Source of the DNA: Ricordea florida
Lineage: Eukaryota; Cnidaria; Anthozoa; Corallimorpharia; Ricordeidae
NCBI GenBank assembly: GCA_949710005.1
Contig: OX453275.1
Location: 22,503,191 to 22,567,190, forward strand
Direction: 5' to 3'
Length of the DNA: 64,000 nucleotides
Shown here: piece by piece, positions 1 through 12,118 of the stretch
How the letters are laid out: every line of letters starts with the position of its first letter
Numbering within the stretch: position 1 is the stretch's first letter
Notes under the pieces: model-generated
The model's database searches: none
What the model saw: the letters and a program-made list of their open reading frames with translations, nothing else
What the model was told of the DNA's origin: nothing
Program-made: the position numbers and the translations under genes

Positions 1-2156
1 TTTTCTCAAGCTAACTCACCGAGAATTCGAACGATTCCAAAGAACCTAAGAATTAGACGGACAATACGAAATACGACCCAGGGACAAAGTAGGTCGATGT
101 TATGAAAAAAAAAAAATTTTATTTGCACTTTCCATGACAACAATTACAACTCAGCGACTTTGGTCACCACCCGTCCCCCCCCCGTGTCAAATCTCAGAGA
201 ACGCGCACGTCTGCGTAGAAGCTTAAGGGCACAGTTTAAACCGCCAAGCCTTCTTGAATAGGCCGGTGTTCTTTAGTGTTAGTCACGCGTTCGTCGGGGA
301 AGAACCCGTAGCAACCACACAACGAACCTAGAAGCGTTGGAGCCGACAGAGTGACCTTCCATTTGGAATGTTCCTGGAGCAAAAGGCGCCAGGGAGTTCC
401 TTTAAACTGCATAAATATGGCGTGGGACAGTTACAGTTTTTCTCCATCGCGGTACGTAGTACTCTAATCGATCTAAGACGGCGTGTCGTGACTGCACATG
501 CATTGACTACACTGTAAGTTTCTCTTCCAATGAAAATTTTACAAGACTTCTGTATTCAGTAATTCATTACGCATGGCATAATATAGCTGTTCTGTTTTGC
601 CGCAAGTGCCAAAAATTCTTGTTTCTGAAAAACGAAGCGAGGCCGCTCGTTCCATTTACATAGTAGGTCTAGTTGGGATTCAAAATAGGACGATCCTCGG
701 TTAAATAAAATCGGAAAGTTGTCGTTCAGATTAAACTTAACAATAAACCGCATTACTGATTCCGTTCTTGAAACCACAACTTATATATTAACCCAGTTAC
801 TCAATGGCTCAAAACCACATGCAGCTCCAGAATTGAAAGTCCACCGAAAAATCAGTGCTACCAGGTAATGGGCTCCTGGTGCTACGGCATTTACTTTTCC
901 ACTAGTACTGGATTGTTGTCGTCCATCGAAAATAATACAACGTGGATCTTCTTTTGCATTAGCGATCGTTTGATATCTTTTGCTTGGGACTTGTCTGCTT
1001 TAAATGTGACAAAATATAAAGTGACTAAGTTTGGACCACGAAAATTACATTTTACAAAAAGTGACTTAGACGGGGTGGCCAAAAATAGACTATAATGGGG
1101 TAGGGGCTCTGAGAGGTCAACGCGACATACCCAGCAAACATTAACCCAAGTACTCCCCACCCACCCCCCGACCGGACAAACAGGACTACCCTCTCACACG
1201 TTCCGTTTCTACAGGAAAATTTCCAACGGAACGTCAAGGAAACCCGTGTACCAGTTACTTTCGGAAACGTTTTGTACGTTGTAAGCCATCACTTGCTGCT
1301 ACAACATGCTAAAGTTTATTTTTTAAATTTATTCATGGGGTCTTACATGACGGAAAAATAACAAGGCGCGCGAAAATTCGTTACTAAAGTTGCCACTGAT
1401 TTCCGTTTGCACCGATCAATAATTTTAGCAGACAAAGAAGTGAATTAGCAGACAAAGAAGTGAAACTGCAATCGACAGCCCATCTGTTGCTAAAATTGGA
1501 AAGCTGAAAACGCATCTCGATGGCAAAAGTCTTAAGATAGACTTGCTCTCGTGAGAGATCGTGAGAAGGATTGAGCACGATTTCGCGGACGCTATTTTAA
1601 AACTACACAATTTAAAGCTGTGAAATGTCATAGTTCAAGGGGAAAACTTCGCAGGACTTAGCTTCAAGTCTTCGTCCTCTGAAGGAGGTTGTGTGTCACA
1701 TTTCCTTTCCGCGTAACTTCAAGTTCAAAGTTGCAGCTATTTGGGTGTCCTTCATTTTCAGGTCAGACATATACCAGTTAAATAGTTACATCTGTTGTCT
1801 TGTTTGCTGTCTTGCGTTTACAGATTTATCGAGGTCGCTGTTGCAAACCAGCAAACCTGTGCAATGGTCGTTCGGCTAGCTAATCGGAAAAGCTGTTAAA
1901 AAATGGCTTCTCTATGTTTTCTTCAGATTGCATGGATAAAAGATTGTCCATTTTGTTCTGAATTTTTTTGGCTAACTTGTACCCGCCAAGTTTTTTTCAG
2001 TATCACGCCAGTATAGTGACAAAAAAATATAGTGTACACCCACGGGCAAATAGTGTGCGTTTGATATAAACCAATCAGAGCACCCGTTTTATCGATGTAA
2101 ATACCAAGGTTGCTAAGTAGGTAGATACTAATTAACAATTAGGTTATGAGCTCGTT
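1..2156. other. Intergenic stretch, no gene recognised
   Basis: No reading frame here looks like a protein: the longest are under 100 codons, overlap on both strands and show no family resemblance. A short homopolymer-rich patch lies near 110-180, and a 17-bp phrase (gcagacaaagaagtgaa) is repeated directly around 1428-1465. The stretch may hold untranslated or regulatory sequence of a gene beyond the window, but nothing seen supports that. Confidence 0.5.
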
Positions 2157-3462
2157 ATTTACATGGAGTGATAGTTCAAGAGGCAGAAGGCCGATTAGAA
2201 ATCGAGAGCGAATAATCTAATTGTTTTAGTAAAAATCATAACCGAATCCTGTGTTGGTGAAAAATAAAAGAAAATGCTAAATCTTTCTGCTAAACTTCGC
2301 CAAAGCTCGAAGACGTCGCCATTTTGAAAACGATCTTCAACCAAGTTCTGCTCTGTGTACCTCAGCCAATCAGATTGTGGCGTTTGTTTTAGTAAACTAG
2401 TAGATTTATACCAATACAATATACACGGAAATCTAGCGGAACATTTAAAACTACATTTATTTAAAGACTTTGCCATAATTTTGTTTCAATTGGCAGCATA
2501 GTTACAAAGGAAACATTTGAGAGATACACAGGCAACCTGTTTACCAAGGATAGGAAAAAAGTGGAATGTTGCAGCTTGTTAGTGAGATCCCAGACAAAAT
2601 TACTAAATCAAGCTTAGAATTGTTGGGGAATTTAAAAAAGGTTTCAATTTATCATCTGATCAGTTCACGCAAGCACGATCTGCTGTCTACACACACAAAA
2701 ACGTTTATTAATATCTAAAACCTTTGAATTACATGCACATTTATGTAAGGTTAAATCTACTTCCTGCACAAAGTACTATAAACTTGTAACTTGAAGAAAA
2801 GTTTCTTCATATTTCCAAGCAATTTTATAACCAGTTTTGGTGAATTAATTTTGAAAATATATCAAATGAACCCACCATCCCTCCAAGAGACTGATCTTGT
2901 TTGGAAAATTCTTGATTAAACTGTAGTACTTTGTGGTTTGTACATGTCTCTACATTTCACAACTGTCTTTCTTTTCTTTTTATTGTATCTATTCCTTGTC
3001 CGATTTCGACAACTTCACTTTGTGAGTGTCTGTCGCAAAGGGTCTGAGGACTTTTGGTAGAGAGGTACAGAATGCACCAATATTATTGCAAATCTGGGTA
3101 GGATTCACAATAGGGGCTTTTTCAACTAATCAATTTACTGAATGTTTTTCCAGTTGACTAATTTTTGTAACACAGCAATTATGCCCTTTGTTGAATATTG
3201 ACCTAGACATAATAATTTTACAATTTTGTTTTTTATTATTTTACAGCATCCTCAAAGAGGAGTTAATGTGTGTCAAACTGACAAACAAGAAACAGGAGAT
3301 AAAAAAGCAGAAACATTGTTATGTAAGGGTAAAATTCAAAATTATGATTTAAAAAATTCTTCTGTTCTTATCCTGGCACACATCTTGTACTGACAGCAAA
3401 AACAATATTCTTTTCTTTGGCCAAAGGTTCATTAACACTTTGGCACTCATTAAAAATTTAAC

Positions 3463-5085
3463 TCAAGAAGTTTGTCCCCCTCTCAAAACATCATCATAGC
3501 TGGGAGGGGCAAAGCCAGGAACAGACCCAGTCCCGTAAGTACCAAACGTAGTTTGTCCCATGCTTAGACTTGCTGTGTTTGTTGATGGCATGTAGTGGCT
3601 TGGCATGAAACCAAACATTTGCTGTGAGGGTTGTTGCAGTGTTGAAATATCGTATGCAAACCACCAGCTGTGAACATCAATAGAATAATCAGGGCCATTG
3701 TCTTGATGGACATATTTAGCGGATACATCAGCTGATGTCAGTAATCTCCACCCTCGCAAGGTAAGGGCCTGAAGGAAGTAACACACCAAACTGCGGGCAT
3801 GAAGTCCATCGATAACGCTGTAGTAACCAGACCAAGGATTTCCCACCAACTTGAATTCATGTGCCATGCATGGACTTGAGATACGCTTCTCTTCCTGTAT
3901 CCCTTTATACCAGCAAGACTGAATGATCTCTCTAAAAATTCCAACAAGTTCCTGTGGTACATTAATCAGTCGAATCTTGTCTGTGTCATTATAGCTTAGA
4001 CACATAACTGGTGCATTCAAGGGCTGTGATTGGACAAATACAAGGACACTCTTGTCCTGGGCTCTTCTGCAAATATCAATGGATCCCTTGATATACCACC
4101 CTGTATTCTGTAGACCCTCAAAGAGTTTGCACACCAGGAAACGTGCCATCACAGATTCCTCACCAGTTGACCACCAAGGGTTACCACTCAGTTTGAACTC
4201 CCAGCTGCCATTATACTCTCTCTCTTTCTGTATTCCACCTCTTGTACTCCAGTACTGTGTAAGCACCTGTTTGACAACTTGGATCATACCTTCAGGGGCA
4301 TTTATCATCCGCAGTCTGTCTGTTCTGTTTAAACTGATGACAAAGTGGTGTGATGACTCTGGTGAATTAGCTGGATCGTATTGAAAGAACATGCTGTCAG
4401 CTGTGTCTTTCAGGTTAGCCGCAGCATGGAAGATCAACTGATGTTGAGCCAGTGCTGATAGCAGATTATTCAAAAGAATTCTTGCTTGGACAGATTGGTC
4501 CCCAGTGGAAAGCCATGGGTTTCCTAACAATTTGAATTCAAAGCAATTCTCTTTAGGCCCCTCAGCTTGGATTCCTTGCCTCCAGCTTGTTTGAATAGTG
4601 CTTCTTATCAAATCAATGATGTTGGCCGGGGCATTAACAATTTGAAGTTTGTCTGTACTGCTTAATCCAATGCATAGCAATGGAAACTGGATTTGCCTCA
4701 GGGGCTGGACTGTCCTGTTCATAAAGATGAATGTTGAAAGCCCTCCGATCCGGCTTAAATCACTTGTCATAACCAACTGCCAGCCGGCATTATTAAGTTG
4801 CTGTAAAATCTGGCACATCATAAGCTTGACACTAGCAGACTGAACAGTGTTGGTTCCCATTCTAAATGGATAACCATTTAGCTTAAAAGACACTGAAGAA
4901 CCACATTTAACTTTCTCTAACTGAAGACCTTGAACCCACAGTTGAGTTATGGCTTGCCGGATAATCAACAGTTCACGCTGAGTGCCAAAGAGTACCCTTA
5001 ACTTGTCAACACCAGTGATACTAAGAACAAGGTATTCAAATCCTGTAGGTGGTGCAGGAATTGGAACTGATGTTTCTGATCCCAT
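3463..5085 (-). CDS. Four-repeat PPxY-tailed protein, copy 1 (function unknown)
   Basis: Single-exon gene for a 540-residue protein. The start chosen is the ATG at 5085, inside a near-perfect Kozak context (ACCATGG); an upstream TTG in frame is not needed. I see four diverged copies of a ~105-120 residue module, at about 16-122, 134-235, 248-352 and 359-480. Each has a start like 'L.(S/N).TDKLR.(I/L)NAP', a middle 'W..GIQ.E', then 'FKL.GNPW' (GYPF in the first copy), 'AR.L...L...L...GW' and a closing hydrophobic strand. A Pro/Tyr/Gly-rich tail follows, ending in PPSYDDVL, with PPSY at 527-530. Such motifs bind WW domains, for example of Nedd4-type ubiquitin ligases (known biology, inferred here). 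There is no signal peptide or membrane segment, so a cytosolic or nuclear protein is likely. I do not know a named family. A 24-substitution paralogue lies at 16846-18468. Confidence 0.85.
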   Translation of the reverse strand: MGSETSVPIPAPPTGFEYLVLSITGVDKLRVLFGTQRELLIIRQAITQLWVQGLQLEKVKCGSSVSFKLNGYPFRMGTNTVQSASVKLMMCQILQQLNNAGWQLVMTSDLSRIGGLSTFIFMNRTVQPLRQIQFPLLCIGLSSTDKLQIVNAPANIIDLIRSTIQTSWRQGIQAEGPKENCFEFKLLGNPWLSTGDQSVQARILLNNLLSALAQHQLIFHAAANLKDTADSMFFQYDPANSPESSHHFVISLNRTDRLRMINAPEGMIQVVKQVLTQYWSTRGGIQKEREYNGSWEFKLSGNPWWSTGEESVMARFLVCKLFEGLQNTGWYIKGSIDICRRAQDKSVLVFVQSQPLNAPVMCLSYNDTDKIRLINVPQELVGIFREIIQSCWYKGIQEEKRISSPCMAHEFKLVGNPWSGYYSVIDGLHARSLVCYFLQALTLRGWRLLTSADVSAKYVHQDNGPDYSIDVHSWWFAYDISTLQQPSQQMFGFMPSHYMPSTNTASLSMGQTTFGTYGTGSVPGFAPPSYDDVLRGGQTS

Positions 5086-5330
5086 GGTGACAATCGTGAA
5101 ACCCAAGCTCTAGTACATAGCTTGATTGACAGCTAAAAATCATAATACAACAAATTTTGTATCAAGCACTGCATCAATAATTTGCCATCTACATGCCATA
5201 GTGAACACCATTTGTACAGTACAACTTCAACATGTTTAGTTTAATTAGACATTTCATATTTAAGGTGTGAAATGCCCCTTACATGGTAACTTTTTCATCA
5301 CTATTAAGTTTGAGTGAAATATTATGATTC

Positions 5331-5690
5331 AGGGTGTGTTCTTTGGTATGGTACAGATCAGGACCTGTGATCTGCGACCACACGAATCATGATGCTTCAA
5401 AAGGATTGACAAATCCAGTACGGACAAGTGGTGTATACCTCTGGTACAATCCAGATCAGGATTTGTGATCAACGTTTATTCTGGTCACAGTCCATCAAAA
5501 GAATCGATGAATCCACCTTGGACAACGATTTATTGGTTGCTTTGATGTTCCATGATCTGGGTAACCCTGCACTACAAATCATGATCTGGATCAAGGACTT
5601 AAGGATTCATCAATCACTGTGATGAATCATGACCCAAGTGATTTTGGATCACACAAATCCTGTCCTGGATCATACCAAAAAATGCACCCT
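5331..5690. mobile_element. MITE-like element with ~38-bp imperfect terminal inverted repeats
   Basis: The left end begins agggtgtgttctttggtatg and the right end, read on the other strand, begins agggtgcattttttggtatg, so the ends mirror each other for about 38 bp. The inside is rich in GATC-containing words and has no credible coding sequence. A second copy at 18733-19066 sits at the equivalent place in the duplicated unit, so the insertion predates the duplication. No clear target-site duplication was found and the superfamily is undecided. Confidence 0.6.
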
Positions 5691-6533
5691 CGATCATGAT
5701 GACATGAATGCTTATCGACAAATATCTAAATAAGTTTTGCCAACTGAAAAATGTAAAGACCAGATTAATGCCACAAAACTTCAAAAGCTGGCCGCTTTCT
5801 TTCCTGCTTATTAGTCAACCTTAATTATTGATTGTCAACAAGGATCGTCCACAACAGAATTTTGAGACTGTGATCGTAGTGAACTTGTTATCAAACAATT
5901 TGTTGGCGGATCCAAAAACTACTCGCTAGCTTTCCGTATCACTTCATACCTCTTTTTAATGTGTGCTGTAGCTAAATTGGTTAGGGTATTAAAATACCCG
6001 TGGAAACATTTCTTGTTTACGAAGAACGAAGCAGACTTTGTAGGGCTGCAGTATGCATGATGAACTATTGGGATGATATGGAAATGTAGCCAGAATACAC
6101 GCACACCAAATTATTAAACACCAATCGATTTACACGCTAATCAGATTTTCTACTATACCTAGATTCTCCAGGTCCGCAAAAGGGAATCTCGACAAACTTA
6201 AGAAATGCTTGCACTCACAACAGCCAACTAACCAGTCACGCCTTGAACTGCCCCAGTGCACAGCTTGGTTACAAAGTTGGAAAATTTGGAACAAGGAACT
6301 ACAGGAATGAAGAGTAAGGAATCGTGAGGAATTACGCTACAGTGTTAACAATGGACCGACCTAAGGTATGGCTGATGCATACTTTTTTAAGTTAGAGAGC
6401 ACACGAGAATTGAGGAGAAAGAGAAGTTAACGTATTTATTCGAGAAAGCGCCCGGGGTGCTTATTTAATTTTGGTTCGGGAGGGCCCTTATTAAATTTTA
6501 GTCGCAGACATTCGAATCTTGAGCAAATTTATT
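5691..6533. other. Duplicated non-coding flank of the PPxY gene
   Basis: This stretch is repeated almost exactly at 19067-19368 plus 21057-21596, but shows no gene. At about 5978-5983 it preserves attaaa, the uninterrupted site at which a 1.69-kb element inserted in the second copy. Confidence 0.6.
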
Positions 6534-7538
6534 GTTATCTTCCACTACACAACAAAGTGCAAAATGACCATACTGTCCGATAAAACATTCTTAAACAAGT
6601 TCTTAGCGGAAACATATCTAATAAAAGTCTTGACTCTAGTATTTACCCAATACAGTCTAACAAAACATTTTAGTCTAAGCCAGTTATCACAGCGATTCTA
6701 GCACCTTTTTTTTTGGAAGGGGGGGGGGGGGGAAGGCGCTTATTTAATTTTTGCAGGAGCCCATGATTTTTGGTCTTCTTAAGGGGGCGCTTATTCGATA
6801 GGGTTGCTTAGTCGACAGAGGGCGCTAATTCGAATTAATATGCTACTAGAAAATGAAATGGGAATAACCCTACTTAGGTGCACCATTAAGAACTTATCAA
6901 CACATATTTTGATAACTTTGTGGACCATTTAGTGAAAAAGTACAGTGACTACCATTGGTCAACATTTTTCCAATACTGTAAAAAAAAAAATCATAAAACC
7001 TACTTTTGAAACATTTTGAGCAATTTGTCACATTTCCTATTAGTACAATAACATGGGCTGCTGATTAGAAAGAAGAATTTGTATTGTCTGGTTTATATCA
7101 TGGTATACATGTATGTGAGTCCTACTGAAAAATAATTGGACTCAATGATAGAAAATCATCTGACTGATTAATTAGACTGGGTAAATGGCATGCCCAATCT
7201 CATTAAGTTGATATTAAATAAACAAATTTTATAATACTATTGTAATAATAATAATAATAAAATTATAATGAAATATTATTTTTTGGTTATCGTAATTAAT
7301 ACTCATAGTAATAACATTGATATAGTCAGGAACTAATCACTGGGTTCCTGTTATACCAGAAATTTGATGACAGTAATGGTATCTTATTAAGAATGATATT
7401 ATTTTGATAATAATATTCTTTTAATGCTATTACCATGATAAATAACTATTAAAATTAAAAGAATAATAATGACCATATATAATAATATGTATTATTAATA
7501 ATACCATTATTATTATTGTAACAGGAGCCAGTCACTGA
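6534..7538. other. AT-rich spacer, no gene
   Basis: Very AT-rich sequence with a poly-G run near 6717-6732 and long (taa)-type stretches from 7230 onward. The last 300 bp resemble diverged versions of the satellite that follows. No coding region is supported. Confidence 0.5.
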
Positions 7539-8503
7539 CCCAGTGATAGTCTCCTTTTATAATAATATCATTATTTGTAATTGATAATTTTAATTGATAG
7601 CAATATGATAATGATTACTATTGTTATTGTTTTACCCAGTGATAGTCTCCTTTTATAATAATATCATTATTTGTAATTGATAATTTTAATTGATAGCAAT
7701 ATGATAATGATTACTATTGTTATTGTTTTACCCAGTGATAGTCTCCTTTTATAATAATATCATTATTTGTAATTGATAATTTTAATTGATAGCAATATGA
7801 TAATGATTACTATTGTTATTGTTTTACCCAGTGATAGTCTCCTTTTATAATAATATCATTATTTGTAATTGATAATTTTAATTGATAGCAATATGATAAT
7901 GATTACTATTGTTATTGTTTTACCCAGTGATAGTCTCCTTTTATAATAATATCATTATTTGTAATTGATAATTTTAATTGATAGCAATATGATAATGATT
8001 ACTATTGTTATTGTTTTACCCAGTGATAGTCTCCTTTTATAATAATATCATTATTTGTAATTGATAATTTTAATTGATAGCAATATGATAATGATTACTA
8101 TTGTTATTGTTTTACCCAGTGATAGTCTCCTTTTATAATAATATCATTATTTGTAATTGATAATTTTAATTGATAGCAATATGATAATGATTACTATTGT
8201 TATTGTTTTACCCAGTGATAGTCTCCTTTTATAATAATATCATTATTTGTAATTGATAATTTTAATTGATAGCAATATGATAATGATTACTATTGTTATT
8301 GTTTTACCCAGTGATAGGCTCTTTTATAATAATATCATTATTTGTAATTGATAATTTTAATTGATAGCAATATAATAATGTTGTTATTGTTGCTATTGTT
8401 ATTGTTTTACCCAGTGATAGGCTCTTTTATAATAATATCATTATTTGTGATTGATAATTTTAATTGATAACCATATGATAATGATTACTATTGTTGTTGT
8501 TTA
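7539..8503. repeat. 96-bp satellite array, 10 copies
   Basis: A unit beginning cccagtgatagtctcc recurs at 7539, 7635, 7731, 7827, 7923, 8019, 8115 and 8211 with an exact 96-bp period, and I see almost no differences between these copies. The copies at 8307 and 8410 are diverged (gataggctcttttat) and spaced 96 and 103 bp. The unit is about 75% A+T. Homogeneous inner copies with diverged edge copies point to recent array expansion. There are no spacers, so this is not a CRISPR array. Confidence 0.95.
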
Positions 8504-8559
8504 TATTTCGATCCTCCTTGGTGTTTTCCGGTTTTCCTCCCTCCTTAAAAACCTACACT

Positions 8560-9078
8560 CTCAAATTCCAATTCGATCAGGAAACAATTGACAAAAAGCC
8601 ACTTGGTTGATGTACCACTGCGAAAACGTATTTACTTATTTGCTTTTTCTAGCTACGGACTTCCTGTGGAGGCCATGGATACAATGCTATCGTGTTTGTA
8701 AGTCCGTCCACGAGTAACAATAGAAACTATCGGCAAGTAATCGCAATCTCTCTAATGCCCTTCGTTTTGTACGAGTTTTTTCGCCGGTCTCCGATCTCTT
8801 CCGATCTCTTCTCGATTTCGTCTTCCGACTGATAGCGAGTCTTCCAACTGCGTTAATTAACTCTGCTTTGCTAATGGTCTTCACGCTTGTGAGGTAAGTT
8901 GGCAGTCTCTGTTTTCTATTCTTTTTTCTGTTCTCTATTCTGTTTTCTCTAATAACAAGGTAGCATGGCAAAGTTTGAAACGGCCACTTTCCTAGCTGGT
9001 CCATCCTGTAGATAACAAGTATTGTGGGGATAGTTTCTAAAGAAACTGGTGCTGCGTCGGTGGGAAATTGAAACACAA
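8560..9078 (-). repeat. Dispersed repeat fragment with a 129-codon open frame
   Basis: The minus strand is open at 8687-9076 for 129 residues, very rich in Arg and Lys in the second half. The 5' part (reading TDAAPVSLE) resembles a second stretch at about 48580-48650 (ADAAPLSLE), and both lie next to the phrase 'taccaccgtaag.taaaag'. I take this to be a piece of a dispersed element, probably tied to the terminal sequences of a Penelope-like element, and not a host gene. Whether the frame is ever translated is unknown. Confidence 0.4.
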
Positions 9079-9301
9079 GTAATTGGGTAAATCAAACGAG
9101 TTGATTAAGTAAGCTGTACCACCGTAAGGTAAAAGGGAGGTGCTGACGTTTCGAGCGTTAGCCCTTCGTCGGAGCGCTAAGAAGGGCTAACATCTCCCTC
9201 TTACCTTAACATCTAAGGGCTAACATCTCCCTTTTAACATCTCCCTTTTACCATACGGTGTTATAACTTACTTAATCAACTCGTTTGATTTACCCAATTA
9301 C
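9079..9301. repeat. Inverted repeat, ~59-bp arms
   Basis: Arms 9079-9137 and 9243-9301 are near-perfect reverse complements, beginning gtaattgggtaaatcaaacg at the outer edges. The loop carries the phrase gacgtttcgagcgttagccc followed by cttcgtc, then short repeats of gggctaacatctccc. Phrases of this 'acgtttcgagcgtt.gc.cttcgtc' type also occur at about 27655-27680. They are common at ends of Penelope-like retroelements in cnidarians (recalled, not checked). Confidence 0.7.
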
Positions 9302-9523
9302 ATCCTGTAGATACATCGGGGGGGGGGGGACTGCCATATATGGGCTATATTGGTATGTACCGCTGTGGAGGGTATGGTTTTCAAGCAGTTTACTCTAGCA
9401 TAGGGTGTATAAATCCGAGCGTTTAGGTCTAGAATAGGATATCATTTACCACGAAACTGACCAGTTGGTTGAAGATTAAAAAAAAAGAAAAAAAACTGAA
9501 CAAGTATAAATAAATGTTTTTTT

Positions 9524-9528
<5 letters not shown>

Positions 9529-9560
<32 letters not shown>

Positions 9561-9568
9561 GTGAGTGA
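9529..9568. repeat. (GA)n microsatellite at the 3' end of a non-LTR element
   Basis: A GA run ending in gtgagtgagtgac abuts the 3' end of the minus-strand retroelement that follows. Read with the element it is a (TC)n tail. Confidence 0.8.
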
Positions 9569-10376
9569 CACTTTATTTAAACTCGGAATTCCATCAATTA
9601 ATATTGGTTTTCATGAAAGCCGAGTAAGATTAAAAATTTAAACAGAGATTAAAAAGTGGGACAAACTATCAATAACAAGATAATAACATATCAAAGTCAA
9701 AAATATTATTATCTTCCAGTCCTCTCTTGAAGGCTGCAAGAGTTTTAGCCGACTTAATTGAATTAGGCAAGGAATTCCACAATTTAGGACCAGCGTAAAG
9801 AAAACTCCTTTTCATAAAATCGGTTTTCGGTAATGGTAAATTAATATTTAATTCACTGTTCCTAATATTGTAAGGATTTCTTGCCTCGACTTTGAAAAAT
9901 CTGTCAATTAAATAGTTTGGGGCTGCACCAGTAGAAATTTTAAACATTTGGGTGGCCTTATGCTGAGCTCTTCGGGTTTTTAAATCAGACCATCCAAGTT
10001 CCCTTAAAACATCCTCTGAGCTTACATCATAGGCAGCCCTTAAAATAACCCTACCAGCCCTATTCTGTAATTTTTGTAATCTGGTTGCTAGACCTTTAGA
10101 TAAATTATCCCATACCAAATCACAATAGTCAAAAGATGGCTGGATAAGGGAATTATAAATAGTTATAAGAGTATCATCATTAACAAATTGCCTTATTTGT
10201 CTCAAGCCCCCGATTGCAGATGAGACCTTTTTTGCCACATGGTTAATATGAGTGGACCATGATAAACGATCATCAATATAAACACCAAGAGATTTAGCAG
10301 AGTAGACTCGTTTTATACTTGTATCACCTAATCTGATCTCAGGAGAATAGCCAAGATTGGCGAGATTGTAATAAGA

Positions 10377-10381
<5 letters not shown>
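9569..10381 (-). mobile_element. 5'-truncated non-LTR retrotransposon (CR1/L2-like), RT C-terminus
   Basis: The minus strand is open from about 10381 to a stop at 9669. It encodes the C-terminal part of a non-LTR reverse transcriptase: 'LGVYIDDRLSWSTHI', then 'YNSLIQPSFDYCDLVWDN', then 'LQKLQNRAGRVIL', then 'LWNSLPNSIKSAKTLAAFK'. These are hallmarks of the region after the polymerase domain in jockey/CR1/L2-type elements (family knowledge). The catalytic domain and endonuclease are missing, and the 5' end stops at a (CT)n run at 10383-10410. A ~100-bp 3' UTR with AATAAA and the (TC)n tail follows. The remaining frame is uninterrupted, so this copy is fairly young. Confidence 0.85.
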
Positions 10382-10407
<26 letters not shown>

Positions 10408-10409
10408 AA

Positions 10410-10687
10410 CGATTGTGGTATGAGGTTTTGTTTTGGCTAGACTGTGCTAGTGACCTCAGTTTCTGAAAAGCAGCTACTCTAGGATAGGAGTGATTTGGGG
10501 GGTTTACTCTAGTATAGGGTAACAAAATTCAGTTGAACCAGCTCTTGTATAGGCTAAGGGTTCCAGGGTTCCAGCGGCACATCCCCACCCAAAAATTCCT
10601 AAAGTACCCCCCCCGGAGATACATGCAGCCTAAACAGCCTGTGTATTTGTTTGTTTGTTTGCCTGTTTATCTATTTATTATTTATTT
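10410..10687. other. Short spacer, no gene
   Basis: Sequence between the retroelement and the block shared with unit 2. The phrase 'tactctagtatagg' occurs near 10505 and again, slightly changed, at about 9390. No coding region is supported. Confidence 0.4.
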
Positions 10688-11638
10688 TAAAATTACTTAT
10701 GGTCTTCTTGTACACCGTATCATCTTCAGAACTCACAACTGGCCAGAACTGTTGTCTCACGTCACAAACGTCAGTACATGTGTTAGCCTTTTAACATCTC
10801 TGACCTGTGAGAAGATCAGATCACTCTCTTTTTAAAATAATTTTATGTAAAGCGCACTATCCTCGTTATTTACTTGTACTTAGGTATTAATCCAGTTCGT
10901 TATGCCTTAGAAACCTCAGAAGCCTTTTCCCCCTCTGTATTAATACAGAACGCCAGTTTTGAATCTAGCTTTTTTAAGACTTCATTTCCAGTATAACCCA
11001 ACCGTGTGGATATTATGTTTAATCAAGAGAAGTTTAATTTCCATACATTTTTACTCGGTTTTCTGAGATTTTTACTGAATAAGATGGTACTTTTCTCCTG
11101 CGGCGAACAAGACAACTGTTTTCCCGTGATAACGAATCCGAGAACAGAACCAGAAAAGTTTTAACAGTTTCGCTTTGAACATCGATTGCGCCTCTTCATC
11201 GTGAAAGTGGTTCGAAAATCAATTCTAGTCTGTTAACCCGCAAGGACTGATGGTCGGACTCACTCTTTAAGGGCAACAACATCTGCCTCAAAAGCAAATC
11301 AAACTTCACCCGCTACGATATCAAGATTTATATGGAGTGATAGTTGATGAGGCAGAAGGCCGATTAGAAATCGAGAGCGAATAATCTAATTGTTTTAGTA
11401 AAAATCATAACCGAATCCTATGTTGGTGAAAAATAAAAGAAAATACTAAATCTTTCTGCAAAACTTCGCCAACACTCGAAGACGTCGCCATTTTGAAAAC
11501 GATCTTCAACCAAGTTCTGCTCTGTATACCTCAGCCAATCAGATTGTGGCATTTGTTTTAGTATACTAGTAGATTTATACCAACAAGACGATCTAAGATC
11601 GTAAGTCGGACAACAGGTAGACGTGCTGTTATGGGAGC

Positions 11639-12118
11639 AACTTCAGAATACCCGGCCACGATTGCGTGACATTAATCTCGTGCTCCCGTGGTGCCGCAGT
11701 CGCGATTTCAATCATGAAATTAAAAAAGAGAAATGGGCCAAAAAATATTTTAAAAGAAATAAAGTGGATGGAGTGGGTATAGAACTAGTGCTCCCGCAGT
11801 CCCGCAGTCCCGCAGTTGAAAAAAAGGATATGACATGGATTACTTGTTTTCGGCACATCGATTATAGAACGAGGTATGTTCATGTGTATTGTGCTTGTTT
11901 TCGGCACATGGATTATAGAACGAGGAATATTCATGTGTATTGTGCTTGTTTTCGGCACATGGATTATAGAACGAGGAATATTCATGTGTATTGTCCTTGT
12001 TTTCGGCACATGGATTATAGAACGAGGTATTTGTTTCCATATGCAAATATTTGTTAATGAGGGACTGCTGGAGCAGAACTTTAATCTCACGCAATCGTGG
12101 CCCGGTATTCTGAAGTTT
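11639..12118. mobile_element. MITE nested in the left end of the ISL2EU element
   Basis: Left arm 11639-11686 begins aacttcagaataccc and is mirrored by right arm 12070-12118. Together they form ~48-bp terminal inverted repeats sharing ccacgattgcgtga. The inside carries repeated cccgcagt words and the 51-bp minisatellite described separately. It separates the outer part of the ISL2EU left terminal repeat from the inner part, so it inserted later. Confidence 0.7.
11843..12033. repeat. 51-bp minisatellite, ~3.7 copies
   Basis: Units starting cttgttttcggcacat recur at 11843, 11894, 11945 and 11996 with an exact 51-bp period. Because 51 is divisible by three and the unit lacks stops in several frames, it creates repetitive open frames on both strands. 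I regard these as artefacts, not genes. Confidence 0.9.

Larger units (their letters stand above)
2157..11325 (+). repeat. Tandem segmental duplication, unit 1
   Basis: Three blocks of this unit recur in the same order and orientation downstream. Block 2157-2410 matches 11326-11583. Block 2412-6533 matches 15797-21596, apart from one insertion. Block 10688-11324 matches 22122-22755. The last block ends exactly where the next copy of the first begins, which is the signature of a head-to-tail tandem duplication. The unit carries one copy of the four-repeat PPxY gene. The stretch 6534-10687 (satellite, retroelement fragment) has no counterpart in unit 2, so it was gained here or lost there. Confidence 0.8.

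Noticed and set aside
7539-8503. Regular repeats resembling a CRISPR array
   Set aside because: The units are contiguous 96-bp repeats without unique spacers, in a eukaryotic context.
8687-9076. 129-residue basic protein as a host gene
   Set aside because: Parts of it recur at 48.6 kb beside the same repeat phrase, which points to a dispersed element.
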